A stretch of 64,000 bases of DNA. It comes from JASGMR01 sp963664675. Its GTDB lineage: Bacteria > Thermotogota > Thermotogae > Petrotogales > Kosmotogaceae. Within the stretch, counting starts at the first letter, position 1. Every line of letters begins with the position of its first letter. This document shows, piece after piece, positions 1 through 12,382 of the stretch. The position numbers and the translations under genes are program-made. A model generated the notes under the pieces. The model was given only the letters and a program-made list of their open reading frames with translations, had not been told where the DNA came from and searched no databases. The stretch spans positions 259,063 to 323,062 of the forward strand of contig CAXXLB010000007.1 of NCBI GenBank assembly GCA_963664675.2, written 5' to 3'.

Positions 1-360
1 AAATCCATTCTTATAAATAATGTAGACTCGGAAAAAAATGTATTCAAAAGTTCTATTCTGGAAAATGCCTTAAACGAAAATGATGAATTAGCAGAAGAAA
101 TAATTGATAAAGTTTGTTATTATCTTGGGGTATCTTCAGCCAACATGATTAATTTATTGAATCCTGATAAGATAGTTTTTGGAGGCGGTTTAATAGAAAG
201 CCTAGGTGAAAAAATGCTTCCGCTAATAAAGCATTATGCTAAAATGTATTCGATTCTTAGATTGTATGATGATGATATATTCACATTAACAAGCCTTGGA
301 GATGATGCCTGCATATATGGGGCATTGACTTTGATAGAAAATCCGGAAGTACAGGATTAA
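1..360 (+). CDS. ROK-family sugar kinase or repressor, C-terminal part
   Basis: The reading frame is open from the first base, so the gene begins outside the window and only about 119 C-terminal residues are visible. The stretch LNPDKIVFGGGL and the following helix-rich tail are typical of the C-terminal end of ROK proteins (glucokinase / N-acetyl sugar kinases and NagC/XylR-type repressors). The part that would tell kinase from DNA-binding regulator (N-terminal ATP site or HTH) is missing, so no specific function is assigned. The stop is followed after 11 bases by the next gene, suggesting co-transcription with the polyphosphate genes. Confidence 0.8.
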   Translation, partial: KSILINNVDSEKNVFKSSILENALNENDELAEEIIDKVCYYLGVSSANMINLLNPDKIVFGGGLIESLGEKMLPLIKHYAKMYSILRLYDDDIFTLTSLGDDACIYGALTLIENPEVQD

Positions 361-371
361 GGGAGGAACCC

Positions 372-1913
372 GTGAGCGCTAATAGCAAATTAGCCGGTAT
401 CATATATATTGCTTCAGAGAGCATATATTTGAGAATTGCTCAAATAGTTAATGGAAATATAAAATATATTGAAAAAATTGATTATCCTATCGTAATAGGC
501 AAAGAAACATATAAAAAAAGAAAAATTTCATTTAAAAGAATTAATAAAGCATGCGACATTCTCAATAATTTTATTAAACTCATGAAGGAATACAAAATTG
601 AAAATTATAAAACCGTTGCCACCACGGCTATTAGAGAGTCTGAAAACTCCGAATATATTGTGGATCAAATAAAAATAAAGACCGGTTTAGATTTAAATAT
701 ACTGGAAGATTCTGAAGAAAAAAATTATATTTATTTAGATTTAATTAAATCACTGGATGCTAAAAAATATAATCCACAGGACAAAATATTGATAACATAT
801 ATTGGCTCTGGTAGTTTAGGTATAGCACTCTATCAAAATGGAAATATATTCTTTTCACAGAATATAAGGATGGGTACTTTAAAACTCACCGAAACGCTGG
901 CGCCTCTGATAACAAAAACACCAAATTTTTTTGAAATTATTTTAGAATTTCTGAGCAGTTTCAGAAAATCATTAAAAAAAATACTCCCTGCCGAAGAAAT
1001 AAACTGCGTGATTGCTTGCGGAAAAGAGATCGATATCACAAGAACGATTCTTGGAATTCCGAAGAAAAAGGATTTCACCCAGATAGATTTAGATGCGTTA
1101 AAAAATCTTTTTGATAAAATCGAATTTAAAAATCCCGATCAGATACATAAAATGTTTAATTTATCGGATTACGAGGCGGTAAATTTAATGCCGCTCTTCG
1201 GTGTATATAAAATGCTTTTTGATATCGTTGATCCAAAAAAGTTTTTAATGTCTGAAGCGAATCTTCTCGATTCACTCGCATATGAAACTCTCAAACCAAA
1301 AAGTTTTAAAATTCTTCAAGATAAATACAATGAAAGTATAATTTTAACCACCAAAAATCTTGCCGACAGATTTTATTACGATGAAGAACATGCCCTTTCT
1401 ATCGAAAAACATTCTTTAAAAATTTTTGATAGTTTAAAAAAATTACATGGATTAGGTTCAAGAGAGAGACTACTATTGAGAGTGGCTTCAATAATACACG
1501 ATACTGGAAAAGCCATAAATATTAAAAATCACGCTGAAAGTTCTTATTATATTGTTAAAGAGTCGGAGATCTTGGGCCTTTCATCCAGAGAGCTCAATAT
1601 CATTGGAAATATTGTCAGGTATCACAGTGGAAATACACCGGCGCTGAATGATCAGGAATTTCTTTCATTACCTGTTACCGAAAGAGTTCTAATTTCAAAG
1701 CTTTTGGCCATTTTAAGATTGGCCGATTCATTCGATAGAGCTCACGATAATAAAGTAAAAAATATATCCGTAAAACTATCAAAGAAGAACTTAATAATCT
1801 ATGTAGAATCTATAGTACCAACATATCTTGAAAAATGGTCATTTGAGGTCAAATCGGGATTTTTTGAGGAAGTTTTCGGAATTAAGCCCGATTTTAGGAG
1901 AGTCTTAAAATGA
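372..1913 (+). CDS. ppx: Ppx/GppA-type exopolyphosphatase with C-terminal HD domain
   Basis: GTG start preceded by GGGAGG at 361-366. The protein has 513 residues. The N-terminal ~300 residues follow the Ppx/GppA sugar-kinase-like fold (early VATTAIRESEN segment, then a glycine-rich GSGSLGIALY segment). The C-terminal part carries an HD-type metal site (ASIIHDTGKA, then NHAESSYY and VRYHSG), the usual domain order of long Ppx enzymes. Expected activity is removal of terminal phosphate from polyphosphate, or pppGpp hydrolysis. The start codon of ppk1 overlaps the stop by 4 bp, so synthesis and breakdown of polyphosphate are translationally coupled. Polyphosphatase versus pppGpp phosphatase cannot be settled from sequence alone. 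Confidence 0.88.
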   Translation: MSANSKLAGIIYIASESIYLRIAQIVNGNIKYIEKIDYPIVIGKETYKKRKISFKRINKACDILNNFIKLMKEYKIENYKTVATTAIRESENSEYIVDQIKIKTGLDLNILEDSEEKNYIYLDLIKSLDAKKYNPQDKILITYIGSGSLGIALYQNGNIFFSQNIRMGTLKLTETLAPLITKTPNFFEIILEFLSSFRKSLKKILPAEEINCVIACGKEIDITRTILGIPKKKDFTQIDLDALKNLFDKIEFKNPDQIHKMFNLSDYEAVNLMPLFGVYKMLFDIVDPKKFLMSEANLLDSLAYETLKPKSFKILQDKYNESIILTTKNLADRFYYDEEHALSIEKHSLKIFDSLKKLHGLGSRERLLLRVASIIHDTGKAINIKNHAESSYYIVKESEILGLSSRELNIIGNIVRYHSGNTPALNDQEFLSLPVTERVLISKLLAILRLADSFDRAHDNKVKNISVKLSKKNLIIYVESIVPTYLEKWSFEVKSGFFEEVFGIKPDFRRVLK

Positions 1914-4015
1914 GTTTTAACCTGGACAGTTATAAGTACTATTTAAATAGAGAAATAACGTGGCTGAAGTTCAACGATAGAGTATTAAATGAAGCCATTA
2001 ACGAGGAAAATCCACTTTTTGAAAGATTGAAATTTCTTTCAATTACCAGTTCAAACCTCGATGAATTTTTTATGATAAGGGTAGCCGGAATAAAGGAGCA
2101 GATAGAAGCCAGATACGGAAAAAAAGATCCATCAGGTATGACCGCTCTCGAACAGTTTAAAGAAATATCGAAATATGCACATTTCATGGTTAAAAAGCAA
2201 GATAAATGCTTGAACAAATATATATTACCTGAATTAAAAAAAAGATCGGTAAATTTTCTGAATGTGGAGGATTTGAATAAAAATCAGTATGATTTTTTGA
2301 AAAATTATTTCAATTCTACAATATATCCCGTTATAACACCAATGGCAATAGATCAAAGCAGACCTTTCCCCCTCCTCCCCAATAAAATGCTCACTCAAGC
2401 GATCCTATTGATTGAAGACGGGAAAAAACCTTTTTTCGCCATGGTACAGGTTCCACCTGTGTTACCAAGATTCATAAGATTACCGGGAAGCAAATCTTCT
2501 TTTATAGCTCTGGAAAAAGTCATAAAGGAATTTATCAATTCTCTGTTCATAGGATATGAAGTTTTGGAAGTTTCTCCGTTCAGAATCACAAGAAATGCCG
2601 ATTTGAATATAAATGACGATGCAATGGATCTTTTAGAGGAAATTGAAAAATCCTTGAGACAACGAAAAATGGGTTTTCCTGTGAGGTTGGAAATTGCTAA
2701 AAATGCCCCTTCAAATATAAAACAAATGTTAAAAAATTCCCTTTCACTTGAAAATGAAGATATCTATGAAATAGACAGCATGCTAAATCTGGCGGATTTA
2801 ATGAAATTTTCAAATCAAAAAGGGTTTGAAAAATTCAAATATAAACCTTTTATACCGCAACCTTCCCCAATATTTTTTGGAAAAAAGGATTTATTTAAAA
2901 TAATAAGAAAAAAAGATGTATTATTACATCACCCATATGAATCATTTGAACCTGTTATTGATTTTTTAGAACAGGCTGCAAATGATCCCGATGTATTAGC
3001 CATAAAACAAACTCTTTACAGGGTAAGCGGAGATTCTCCCGTGATAAAAAACCTTATCAAAGCTGCGGAAAACGGAAAACAGGTAACCGTTTTAGTTGAA
3101 TTGAAGGCCAGGTTTGATGAAGAAAGAAATATTCACTGGGCAAAAAAACTTGAAGACGCCGGTTGCTATGTGATTTATGGTTTGGTTGGATTGAAAACTC
3201 ATACGAAAATATTACTTGTCGTTAGAAATGAAGAAGATGGAATCAAAAGATATGTACACATGAGTACGGGTAACTACAACGATTCTACTGCAAAACTTTA
3301 TACAGATATTGGATTGTTTACAAGTGATGATCTGATTGGTCAGGATGCTTCCGCCTTGTTTAACTTGCTTACGGGGTATTCGAAAGAGACAAACTGGAAC
3401 AAATTATATGTTGCTCCTCTCATTCTAAAAGACTCTTTTATCGAAATGATTGAAAAAGAAAGAAAACTGGCACTGGATGGGAAAAAAGGAATTATCAAAT
3501 GTGTTATGAATTCATTACTTGATAAAGATGTTATCAAAGCATTTTATAAGGCTTCGATTGATGGCGTACAGATAGATCTTGTCATTAGAGGTATATGTAC
3601 CATTATTCCCGGAATAAAGAACCTGAGTGAAAATATAAGAGTTCGAAGCATAGTTGGAAGATTTTTAGAACACAGTAGAATATACTATTTTAATAACGAC
3701 GGTGACCCGAAAATTTATCTTTCTTCCGCAGATATGATGCCCAGAAACCTAGTAAGAAGGGTTGAAACGATGTTTCCTATCGAAAATGAAGCCCTTAAAA
3801 AAAGGGTTGTTGACATTCTCAATTTGATTTTAACAGATAATGTTAAAACGAGGAGAGAACTCCCAAATGGGAATTATAGAATGGTGAGATCTTCACCCGA
3901 CAAAATAAATTCTCAGGAATTGTTCTGCCAAATGGCAATAGATAATTTTAAAAATATGATAAACTCAAATTTGACTACTGAGAAATTTAAACCTCAGTAT
4001 AAAATCAAGGAGTGA
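1910..4015 (+). CDS. ppk1: Polyphosphate kinase 1
   Basis: 701 residues, normal for PPK1. The N-terminal segment (REITWLKFNDRVL, SSNLDEFFMIR) is diagnostic. The two phospholipase-D-like catalytic histidines are present: about residue 450 in VHMSTGNYND (the autophosphorylated His in the E. coli enzyme) and about residue 588 in FLEHSRIYYF. It reversibly transfers the ATP gamma-phosphate to polyphosphate. It overlaps ppx by 4 bp and is followed one base later by a SixA-like phosphatase, an arrangement known from many bacteria. Confidence 0.96.
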   Translation: MSFNLDSYKYYLNREITWLKFNDRVLNEAINEENPLFERLKFLSITSSNLDEFFMIRVAGIKEQIEARYGKKDPSGMTALEQFKEISKYAHFMVKKQDKCLNKYILPELKKRSVNFLNVEDLNKNQYDFLKNYFNSTIYPVITPMAIDQSRPFPLLPNKMLTQAILLIEDGKKPFFAMVQVPPVLPRFIRLPGSKSSFIALEKVIKEFINSLFIGYEVLEVSPFRITRNADLNINDDAMDLLEEIEKSLRQRKMGFPVRLEIAKNAPSNIKQMLKNSLSLENEDIYEIDSMLNLADLMKFSNQKGFEKFKYKPFIPQPSPIFFGKKDLFKIIRKKDVLLHHPYESFEPVIDFLEQAANDPDVLAIKQTLYRVSGDSPVIKNLIKAAENGKQVTVLVELKARFDEERNIHWAKKLEDAGCYVIYGLVGLKTHTKILLVVRNEEDGIKRYVHMSTGNYNDSTAKLYTDIGLFTSDDLIGQDASALFNLLTGYSKETNWNKLYVAPLILKDSFIEMIEKERKLALDGKKGIIKCVMNSLLDKDVIKAFYKASIDGVQIDLVIRGICTIIPGIKNLSENIRVRSIVGRFLEHSRIYYFNNDGDPKIYLSSADMMPRNLVRRVETMFPIENEALKKRVVDILNLILTDNVKTRRELPNGNYRMVRSSPDKINSQELFCQMAIDNFKNMINSNLTTEKFKPQYKIKE

Positions 4016-4016
4016 T

Positions 4017-4529
4017 TTGTTGAAAAATCTATTGGTGATGCGTCATGCAAAATCTGACAGAAGCAATCCAGATTGGCTGGATATTGAAAGACCACTTACC
4101 GATCGTGGAAGGGATGATGCCAACAAAATAGGAAAGTTTTTAAAAAGATCAAAAATTAAAATAGATACCGTGATTTCATCATCTGCCATCAGAGCAAAGG
4201 AAACAGCTGCTTATTTCTGTGACGGTATGGGTCTGCAGATTGACATCCTCGAAGAAGAATTGTTCTATTCTGATAATTACAACGAAGTAATCGAAGGAAT
4301 CAACAGAATTGATAATAAATTCAACACCGTGGTTGTAATCGGTCACAATCCATCATTTACGGATATTTTTTCAAAGCTCTGTTCGGATAATTTTGCCGAT
4401 ATAAAATTGCCCACCGGGGGCATCTATTCAATCGAATTTCATATGAGCACTTGGGAAGATTCAACACTCCAGGGAGGATGTCTCACCTGGTTTATAACGC
4501 CTAAATTATTGAGAGGAAAACAAAAATGA
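4017..4529 (+). CDS. sixA: SixA-like phosphohistidine phosphatase (histidine phosphatase superfamily)
   Basis: About 170 residues, the usual size for SixA. The RHA motif lies at the N-terminus (LLVMRHAKSDR), followed by RPLTDRGRDDA, SSAIRAKETA and a second catalytic His in VVIGHNPSF. The start is TTG at 4017 or, with better spacing from AAGGAG (4007-4012), TTG at 4020. Location behind ppk1 is a recurrent context for this family; the substrate (phosphohistidine or another phosphorylated target) is inferred from family membership. The stop overlaps the next start (ATGA). Confidence 0.85.
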   Translation: MLKNLLVMRHAKSDRSNPDWLDIERPLTDRGRDDANKIGKFLKRSKIKIDTVISSSAIRAKETAAYFCDGMGLQIDILEEELFYSDNYNEVIEGINRIDNKFNTVVVIGHNPSFTDIFSKLCSDNFADIKLPTGGIYSIEFHMSTWEDSTLQGGCLTWFITPKLLRGKQK

Positions 4530-5230
4530 AAAAAATTGGAATAATTGGTGGTGCAAGCGCAGAATCAACAATTGACTATTATAAATGCATAACTACCGAA
4601 TATATAAAAAAATACGGTGATTATGCCTATCCGCAAATATTAATCAACAGTATCTCTTTTCAAGAATATGTGGATTTCATGAAAAAAAATGATTTTTACA
4701 GTTTAAGCGAACTACTGTTAAATGAAGGATTAAGATTACAGAATGCCGGCGCTGATTTTATCATAATTGCTACGAACACATTTCATTTATTCATTGAAGA
4801 GTTAAGAGGACAATTATCAATTCCCATATTGAGTATTATAGATTCGGTAAAAAATAAAATTCAAAAGGATAATCTTAAAAAAGTTGCCCTTCTCGGTACC
4901 AAACTTACAATGGATTTCAATCTTTATGGTGAAAAATGCAAAGAGAATAATATAGATGTTCTCGTTCCGGATGAAATTGATAAAAAAAGCATAGATAAAA
5001 TAATTTTTAATGAATTAACAAGAGGTTTGGTTAAAAATGAATCAAAAAAAGTGTTTATTAATATTATAAACAAGATGAAATCTATGGGTGCGCAGGGAGT
5101 AATTTTGGGTTGTACTGAGATTCCTATGCTTATAAAGGATAGTGATACAGAACTCAATGTTTATAATACTACTTTCATTCATGCTATGGATGCACTAAAC
5201 TATTCATTAAATGACCCATCTTCAAATTGA
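4526..5230 (+). CDS. Aspartate/glutamate racemase family protein, copy 1 (first catalytic Cys replaced by Thr)
   Basis: 234 residues, RacX/YgeA-like: N-terminal IGIIGGASAESTIDYY, a central NTFH segment and the C-terminal ILGCTEIPML. Cofactor-independent racemases of this fold use two cysteines. Here the second is present (GCTE), but at the first site the sequence reads IATNTFH, with Thr (ACG codon) where the neighbouring paralogue has Cys. Some family members are known to carry Thr at one site, so activity is not excluded, but substrate or direction may differ. The ATG overlaps the stop of the sixA-like gene. Confidence 0.85.
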   Translation: MKKIGIIGGASAESTIDYYKCITTEYIKKYGDYAYPQILINSISFQEYVDFMKKNDFYSLSELLLNEGLRLQNAGADFIIIATNTFHLFIEELRGQLSIPILSIIDSVKNKIQKDNLKKVALLGTKLTMDFNLYGEKCKENNIDVLVPDEIDKKSIDKIIFNELTRGLVKNESKKVFINIINKMKSMGAQGVILGCTEIPMLIKDSDTELNVYNTTFIHAMDALNYSLNDPSSN

Positions 5231-5265
5231 ATTCAGAAAAGATCAGTGTTTTATTGTTAAAATCT

Positions 5266-5291
5266 TTTGAGAAAAATTCTTCTTTCTCAAA
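5266..5291 (+). terminator. Hairpin between the two racemase genes
   Basis: A perfect 9-bp inverted repeat (TTTGAGAAA / TTTCTCAAA) with an 8-base loop lies in the 94-bp gap between the two racemase copies. It is followed by T-rich but interrupted sequence, so it may be a weak attenuating terminator or an mRNA-processing hairpin that lowers expression of the second copy. Confidence 0.4.
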
Positions 5292-5324
5292 GGTTGATTT
5301 TATTTTGTTTCGGAGGATTGAAAA

Positions 5325-6014
5325 GTGAAAGTTATTGGAATAATTGGCGGCGCTTCATCGGAATCGACTTTAGAATATTATAGATATATAACTGAAAGTT
5401 ACATTGAAAAATTTGATAACTACGGGTATCCAAAAATATTGATCGACAGTGTGTCATTTGAGGAATTCTTTCAATGCATGAAGAATGGTGACTTCAACAG
5501 GCTGAATTCACTCATTGCCGACGAAGGAAAATTACTCGAAAATGCGGGAGCGGATTTCATTATCGTAGCCTGCAATACATTTCATCTTTTTCTGGAGAAA
5601 TTAAGAAACAAAATATCCATTCCAATATTGAGTATAATCGATTCAGTAAAAGTGGAAATTGAAAAAGATAAATTAGAAAATGTTTTGCTTCTGGGTACTA
5701 AACACACTATGGATTTTAATCTTTTCGGCAAAGAATATAAAGATACAAATATAAAGGTAGTGGTTCCTGATAAAACAGATAAAGATATTATAAATGAAAT
5801 CATATATGATGAACTCCCAAAAGGTATAATAAAGAAGAAATCAAAGGAAAAAATATTGAACATTATAAAAAAATTTCAGGAAAAAGGTACAGAAGGAATT
5901 ATATTGGGTTGTACTGAATTACCGCTCATAATTAAAAAAGAAGATACTCCTTTAAAAACATATGATACAACTTATATTCATTCCATTGCTGCTTTGAAAT
6001 ACGCTATTGAGTAA
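5325..6014 (+). CDS. Aspartate/glutamate racemase family protein, copy 2
   Basis: 229 residues, clearly paralogous to the upstream racemase along its whole length (same IIGGAS-EST start, same IPILSIIDSVK block, same GCTE end). Both catalytic cysteines are present: VACNTFH and ILGCTELPL. The start is GTG with GGAGG at 5312-5316. Expected role is racemisation of Asp, Glu or another amino acid for peptidoglycan or D-amino-acid pools; the substrate is not readable. Separated from copy 1 by a hairpin, so it may be expressed at a different level. Confidence 0.88.
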   Translation: MKVIGIIGGASSESTLEYYRYITESYIEKFDNYGYPKILIDSVSFEEFFQCMKNGDFNRLNSLIADEGKLLENAGADFIIVACNTFHLFLEKLRNKISIPILSIIDSVKVEIEKDKLENVLLLGTKHTMDFNLFGKEYKDTNIKVVVPDKTDKDIINEIIYDELPKGIIKKKSKEKILNIIKKFQEKGTEGIILGCTELPLIIKKEDTPLKTYDTTYIHSIAALKYAIE

Positions 6015-6049
6015 TATAAACTATCCGGGAAAAATTCAATTAACATTAA

Positions 6050-6078
6050 TTATTAAATATTATAGAATATTGTATAAT
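6050..6078 (+). promoter_or_regulatory. Candidate promoter for the rseC-mutS2 run
   Basis: A perfect TATAAT at 6073-6078, with a weak TTATTA 17 bases upstream (6050-6055), sits 28 bases before the ATG at 6106. The ~90-bp gap after the racemase gene also fits a new transcription unit starting here. Confidence 0.5.
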
Positions 6079-6105
6079 CGGATTGAATTGATTAGAGGTG
6101 GTTTT

Positions 6106-6543
6106 ATGAGGGAAGTAGCGAAAGTTGTAAAGAAAAATAAAAATGGAGAATACAGATTAGAAAAGAAAAGAAATACCGCCTGTGGAAGTTGTCCGTCTAA
6201 AAATAACTGTTATACTTCAAAAACAGGTGATACAATAATGGAAATTGAAGCGAAAAGTAAAATAGATGATTTGAATGCAGGTGATTATGTATTGATAGAA
6301 ATCCCAAATGTTTCTCCTACCAAAATTTCATTTTTATTGTATGGTATCCCTTTGATAATATTTATTTCATTGTTACTTATACTTTCTTCTATTGGAGTAT
6401 CTGAAGGATATGCAACGATATTTTCATTGATTCCAATGGTGGGATTTTATATAGGATTGAATATATTCGACAGGAAAAACAAAGAAAAATTAAAACCGAT
6501 AATAGTTGAAAAACTGGAGGAGTTCAATGTTCCAAAAGAATAA
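6106..6543 (+). CDS. RseC/SoxR-reducing-system family membrane protein
   Basis: The ATG at 6106 is preceded by AGAGGTGG and gives 145 residues, the family's usual length; an in-frame upstream extension lacks a ribosome site and is rejected. The N-terminal cytoplasmic part has the family Cys cluster (ACGSCPSKNNC), followed by two hydrophobic segments (roughly residues 70-120). Homologues are linked to SoxR reduction and to Rnf-type electron-transport complexes, and an rnf cluster lies at the far end of this window. Its last 17 bases overlap mutS2. Confidence 0.8.
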   Translation: MREVAKVVKKNKNGEYRLEKKRNTACGSCPSKNNCYTSKTGDTIMEIEAKSKIDDLNAGDYVLIEIPNVSPTKISFLLYGIPLIIFISLLLILSSIGVSEGYATIFSLIPMVGFYIGLNIFDRKNKEKLKPIIVEKLEEFNVPKE

Positions 6544-8838
6544 CGATTCTCAAAATGCTTTGGAATTTCAAAAGGTACTGAATATAATTTCTGATTTTTC
6601 ATTTTCCGCATATGGAAGAAGGAAAATATTTAATCTTATTCCACCCGAAAACCCGGAACACATTCTTTCAATAACAAGAGAATTCAAAGAAATGATGTTA
6701 ATTGAGGGAGAACCTCCAATTGGAAGCATCTTTGATTTGAAATTTGAGATTGAAAGAGCAAAAAAAGGGTTTTCCCTCAATCCGGAACAGTTGAATAAAA
6801 TTTCAAGAACTATGAAAGGATTGAAAAAATTAAAAGATTTTTTCGAAAATCTTGCCGAAAAATATGAAAACATCTGGAAAGTTGCGCAAAATATTCATTA
6901 CGAAGAAGACCTTGTAAAGAAAATCGATAAATGTATCAGTGAAGATTTCAGTATAAAGGACAACGCAAGCAATGAATTAAAAAAAATAAGACATCAACTC
7001 AAAGTACTCAACCAAAGCTTACCCTCAAAATTGGAAAAAATAAAATTAAAATACAGAAACGCTCTTGCAAGTGAGCTTATAATCGAAAGAGATGGTAGAT
7101 ATGTTCTTTCACTTGAATCATCAAAAAAAAGTACTTACCAGGGAATAGTTCATGGTACATCGGCAAGTGGTGCAACGACATATTTTGAACCTTCGGAATT
7201 AATTCAGATAAATAACGATTTACGATCATTTAGGGCAAGTGAAGAGAATGAAATAAGAAGAATATTATCTATCCTGACACACTTCTTCGTTTCACTTGAA
7301 AACAATATATTCGAAACAATCGAAACGCTGGAAAAAATAGATTTCATGTATGCCTGTACAAGATTTTCGAAAAAATACAAAGCGAACTTTATTATTCCAA
7401 ATATAGAAAACAAATTTGTATTGAATAATGCCAGACATCCTTTGATAGATATCGATAAAGTTATACCTTCAGATTTTTACATGAATCCCGATATTAAATC
7501 TGTTATTGTTACCGGGCCAAACACAGGCGGAAAAACCGTTGCAATAAAGACTATAGGTCTGGCCGTAATTATGATGATGTATGGGCTACCGGTTTTAGCC
7601 GACGAAACATCGACAATTCCATATTTTGAAAAGATCTTTGTAGATATCGGTGATGAACAATCAATTGAGCAGAATTTGAGTACCTTTTCCTCACATATGA
7701 AAAAACTCATAAAGATCTTAAAAGAATCGAATGATAAATCTCTCGTTTTAATCGATGAAATGGGTTCGGGTACCGACCCTATGGAAGGTTCTTCTTTATC
7801 ATTAGCAATTATTAACAGATTGATCAAAAAAGGAGTGAGATCTATTATCACTACTCATCTCACTCCGATAAAGATCAGTGCGATGGAAAATAAAAATATT
7901 GAAAATGCCTGTGTTGAATTCGATGTACAAACACTCATGCCTACTTACAGACTCATTATGGGTATTCCAGGTAATTCAAACGCAATAGAGATATCAAAAA
8001 GATTGGGACTGGATATCGATTTGATAGATGAAGCAAAAAAAAGAGTGGGAAGTAAATCAATAGAACTTCAAAATATAATTGGAAAATTACATAATCAAAG
8101 TTCATTTGTAGAAAAGCAAAAAAGAGAATTACAGATGAAAAATGATGAAGTACAGGAATTAAAAAGCACGCTTCAAAGTAAAATTGAAAAACTCAAGGTA
8201 AAAAAATATGAAGAGGTCAGCGAAGAAATATACAAACTGGAAAAAAAATTGGAAGATATTGTTAAAGAAATAGAACAAAATATCAGTCTTTCAAAATCAG
8301 ATGACAGAAGGGAAAAAGTTAAGGCTTTAAAAAATATTCAGAAACTCAGGAAAAATATCACAACCGAAAATATAGAAAGTTCCCCGAAAACTATATCCGG
8401 AAAAATAGATGTTGAAGATCATGTAAAACTCATCGATGGTTCATCGGTGGGAATAGTGGAAAAAATAAATGGCGATGATATCTGGGTCAAATTCGGATCA
8501 ATGAATCTGAATATAAAAAGGGAAAAACTTCTGAAAATAGAAAAAACAGAAAATAAAAATGATGATAAATCACAATTTATTTCTATTCCTCCAAGTAAAA
8601 TAAATAACAATGAAATAGATATCCGGGGAAAAATATCCGATGAAGTGCCCTTCATAGTCGAAGATTTTATAGAAGATTTGATGCGCACGGGAGAATCGGA
8701 AGGATTTATAATACACGGTAAGGGAACCGGCGTTCTCGCACAATCCGTGTGGAGATTTCTGAGAAAAAATCAGAGAATAAAATCTTTCAGAGTGGGGACT
8801 CCTAAAGAAGGCGGGCATGGAGTAACAGTAATACAATT

Positions 8839-8842
<4 letters not shown>
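6527..8842 (+). CDS. mutS2: MutS2 endonuclease/ATPase with Smr domain
   Basis: The ATG at 6527 has GGAGG six bases upstream and gives 771 residues. The order is MutS core/lever region, ABC-type ATPase with Walker A GPNTGGKT near residue 329 and Walker B VLIDEMGSGTDP, a long charged coiled-coil (about residues 500-620), a KOW-like segment, and a C-terminal Smr nuclease domain (IDIRGKIS to the end, with HGKGTG). This is the normal MutS2 layout. Family roles are suppression of recombination and rescue of collided ribosomes. Overlaps the rseC-like gene and acpS, indicating tight coupling. Confidence 0.95.
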
Positions 8843-11186
<2,344 letters not shown>

Positions 11187-11199
11187 TTAAGAGGTAAAT

Positions 11200-12327
11200 A
11201 TGATTTATTTAGATAATAATGCAACAACGGTATGTTATCCTGAAGTATTTGAAATAATAAAAAACTATTCCCTGAAAAATTATGGCAATCCCAATGCATT
11301 AAATTCATTTGGAAAAGAAATAAATAATGAAATAAATATTGCAAGAAAAAATATTGCAAACCAATTGAATTGTGATAAAAACGAAATTTTTTTTACGTCA
11401 TGTGCCACAGAATCAATAAATTGGGCATTGAGATCCTCAACTTATTATAAGGGCAAAAGAAATAAAGTGATAACTTCATCGATAGAGCATAAAGCCGTAC
11501 TCAACACACTCAAGGATTTAAAACAACTCTCAGGAATAGAAATAGTGAAGGTCAATCCCGAAAAAAATGGAATAGTTGATCCGGAAAAAATCATCAGGGA
11601 AATAGATGATAGAACATTCATGGTATCCTTAATGGCAGCAAACAATGTTACGGGAAATATACAACCTTACAAAGAAATTGGCGATTATTTGAGTAAAACA
11701 GATATCTTTTATCACATTGATGCAGTACAAACCATAGGAAAATTAAATTTTTCGCTGGATAACATCAAAACTAACTTCGCCTCATTCAGTGGTCATAAAT
11801 TTCACGGTCCCAAAGGCACAGGATTATTGTATATAAAAAATGGCACTAAAGTTCGCCCAATTATTACCGGTGGTGGCCAAGAAAGAGGATTCAGATCGGG
11901 AACACAAAATGTTGCCGGTATTATAGCAACTTCCGTTGCCTTAAAAATTTCAAACGAAAAACTGTATGACAATATGATCAAAATGAAAAAACTCAGAGAA
12001 ACAATAATTCAAAAATCAAAAAAATTAAAGGGAATTATAAATACAGATCTCGACAATTCGATTGTCAACACATTGAATGTTTCCTTTCCCGGATTAAAGG
12101 GACAGGTTTTAGTCAATGCATTATCATCAGATAATGTGCAAATAGGAATAAGCTCTGCTTGTTCATCGAGAACTGACGGCGGTCAATACGTTCTTGAAAA
12201 GGCCGGTATCAAAAAAGAAATAGCTTCTTGTTCGATAAGAATAAGTTTATCAAGCTTCAATTCGGAAGACGAAATACTTGAATTTGTGAATAAGTTAGAA
12301 AAAATGGTAAATCTTTTGAAAATATGA
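11200..12327 (+). CDS. Cysteine desulfurase (NifS/IscS-like)
   Basis: 375 residues, class V aminotransferase fold. The N-terminal YLDNNATT, HIDAVQTIGK, the PLP lysine (about Lys200) in FSGHKFHGPKG and GGGQERGFRSGTQN are all present; the persulfide cysteine is about Cys321 in ISSACSSRTDGG. It supplies sulfur for Fe-S clusters and tRNA thiolation; the likely tRNA partner MnmA is encoded at 55.2 kb, not adjacent. No scaffold gene (iscU/sufU) lies next to it. Starts 13 bases after ligA with GAGGT upstream. Confidence 0.93.
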   Translation: MIYLDNNATTVCYPEVFEIIKNYSLKNYGNPNALNSFGKEINNEINIARKNIANQLNCDKNEIFFTSCATESINWALRSSTYYKGKRNKVITSSIEHKAVLNTLKDLKQLSGIEIVKVNPEKNGIVDPEKIIREIDDRTFMVSLMAANNVTGNIQPYKEIGDYLSKTDIFYHIDAVQTIGKLNFSLDNIKTNFASFSGHKFHGPKGTGLLYIKNGTKVRPIITGGGQERGFRSGTQNVAGIIATSVALKISNEKLYDNMIKMKKLRETIIQKSKKLKGIINTDLDNSIVNTLNVSFPGLKGQVLVNALSSDNVQIGISSACSSRTDGGQYVLEKAGIKKEIASCSIRISLSSFNSEDEILEFVNKLEKMVNLLKI

Positions 12328-12344
12328 CAATAATCGTATATAAT
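12316..12344 (+). promoter_or_regulatory. Strong candidate promoter for yicC-remA-gmk-rpoZ
   Basis: TTGAAA at 12316-12321 and TATAAT at 12339-12344 are separated by exactly 17 bases. The -35 box lies in the last codons of the cysteine desulfurase gene; the start codon of yicC follows 38 bases after the -10 box. Confidence 0.75.
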
Positions 12345-12382
12345 TGAATGTATTTAAATATAATTGGTAATGGAGCGTTATT

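Noticed and set aside
6007..6105. Extended start for the RseC-like gene
   Set aside because: The extension would run through the TATAAT box and lacks a ribosome site; the ATG at 6106 has both good spacing and family-typical length.
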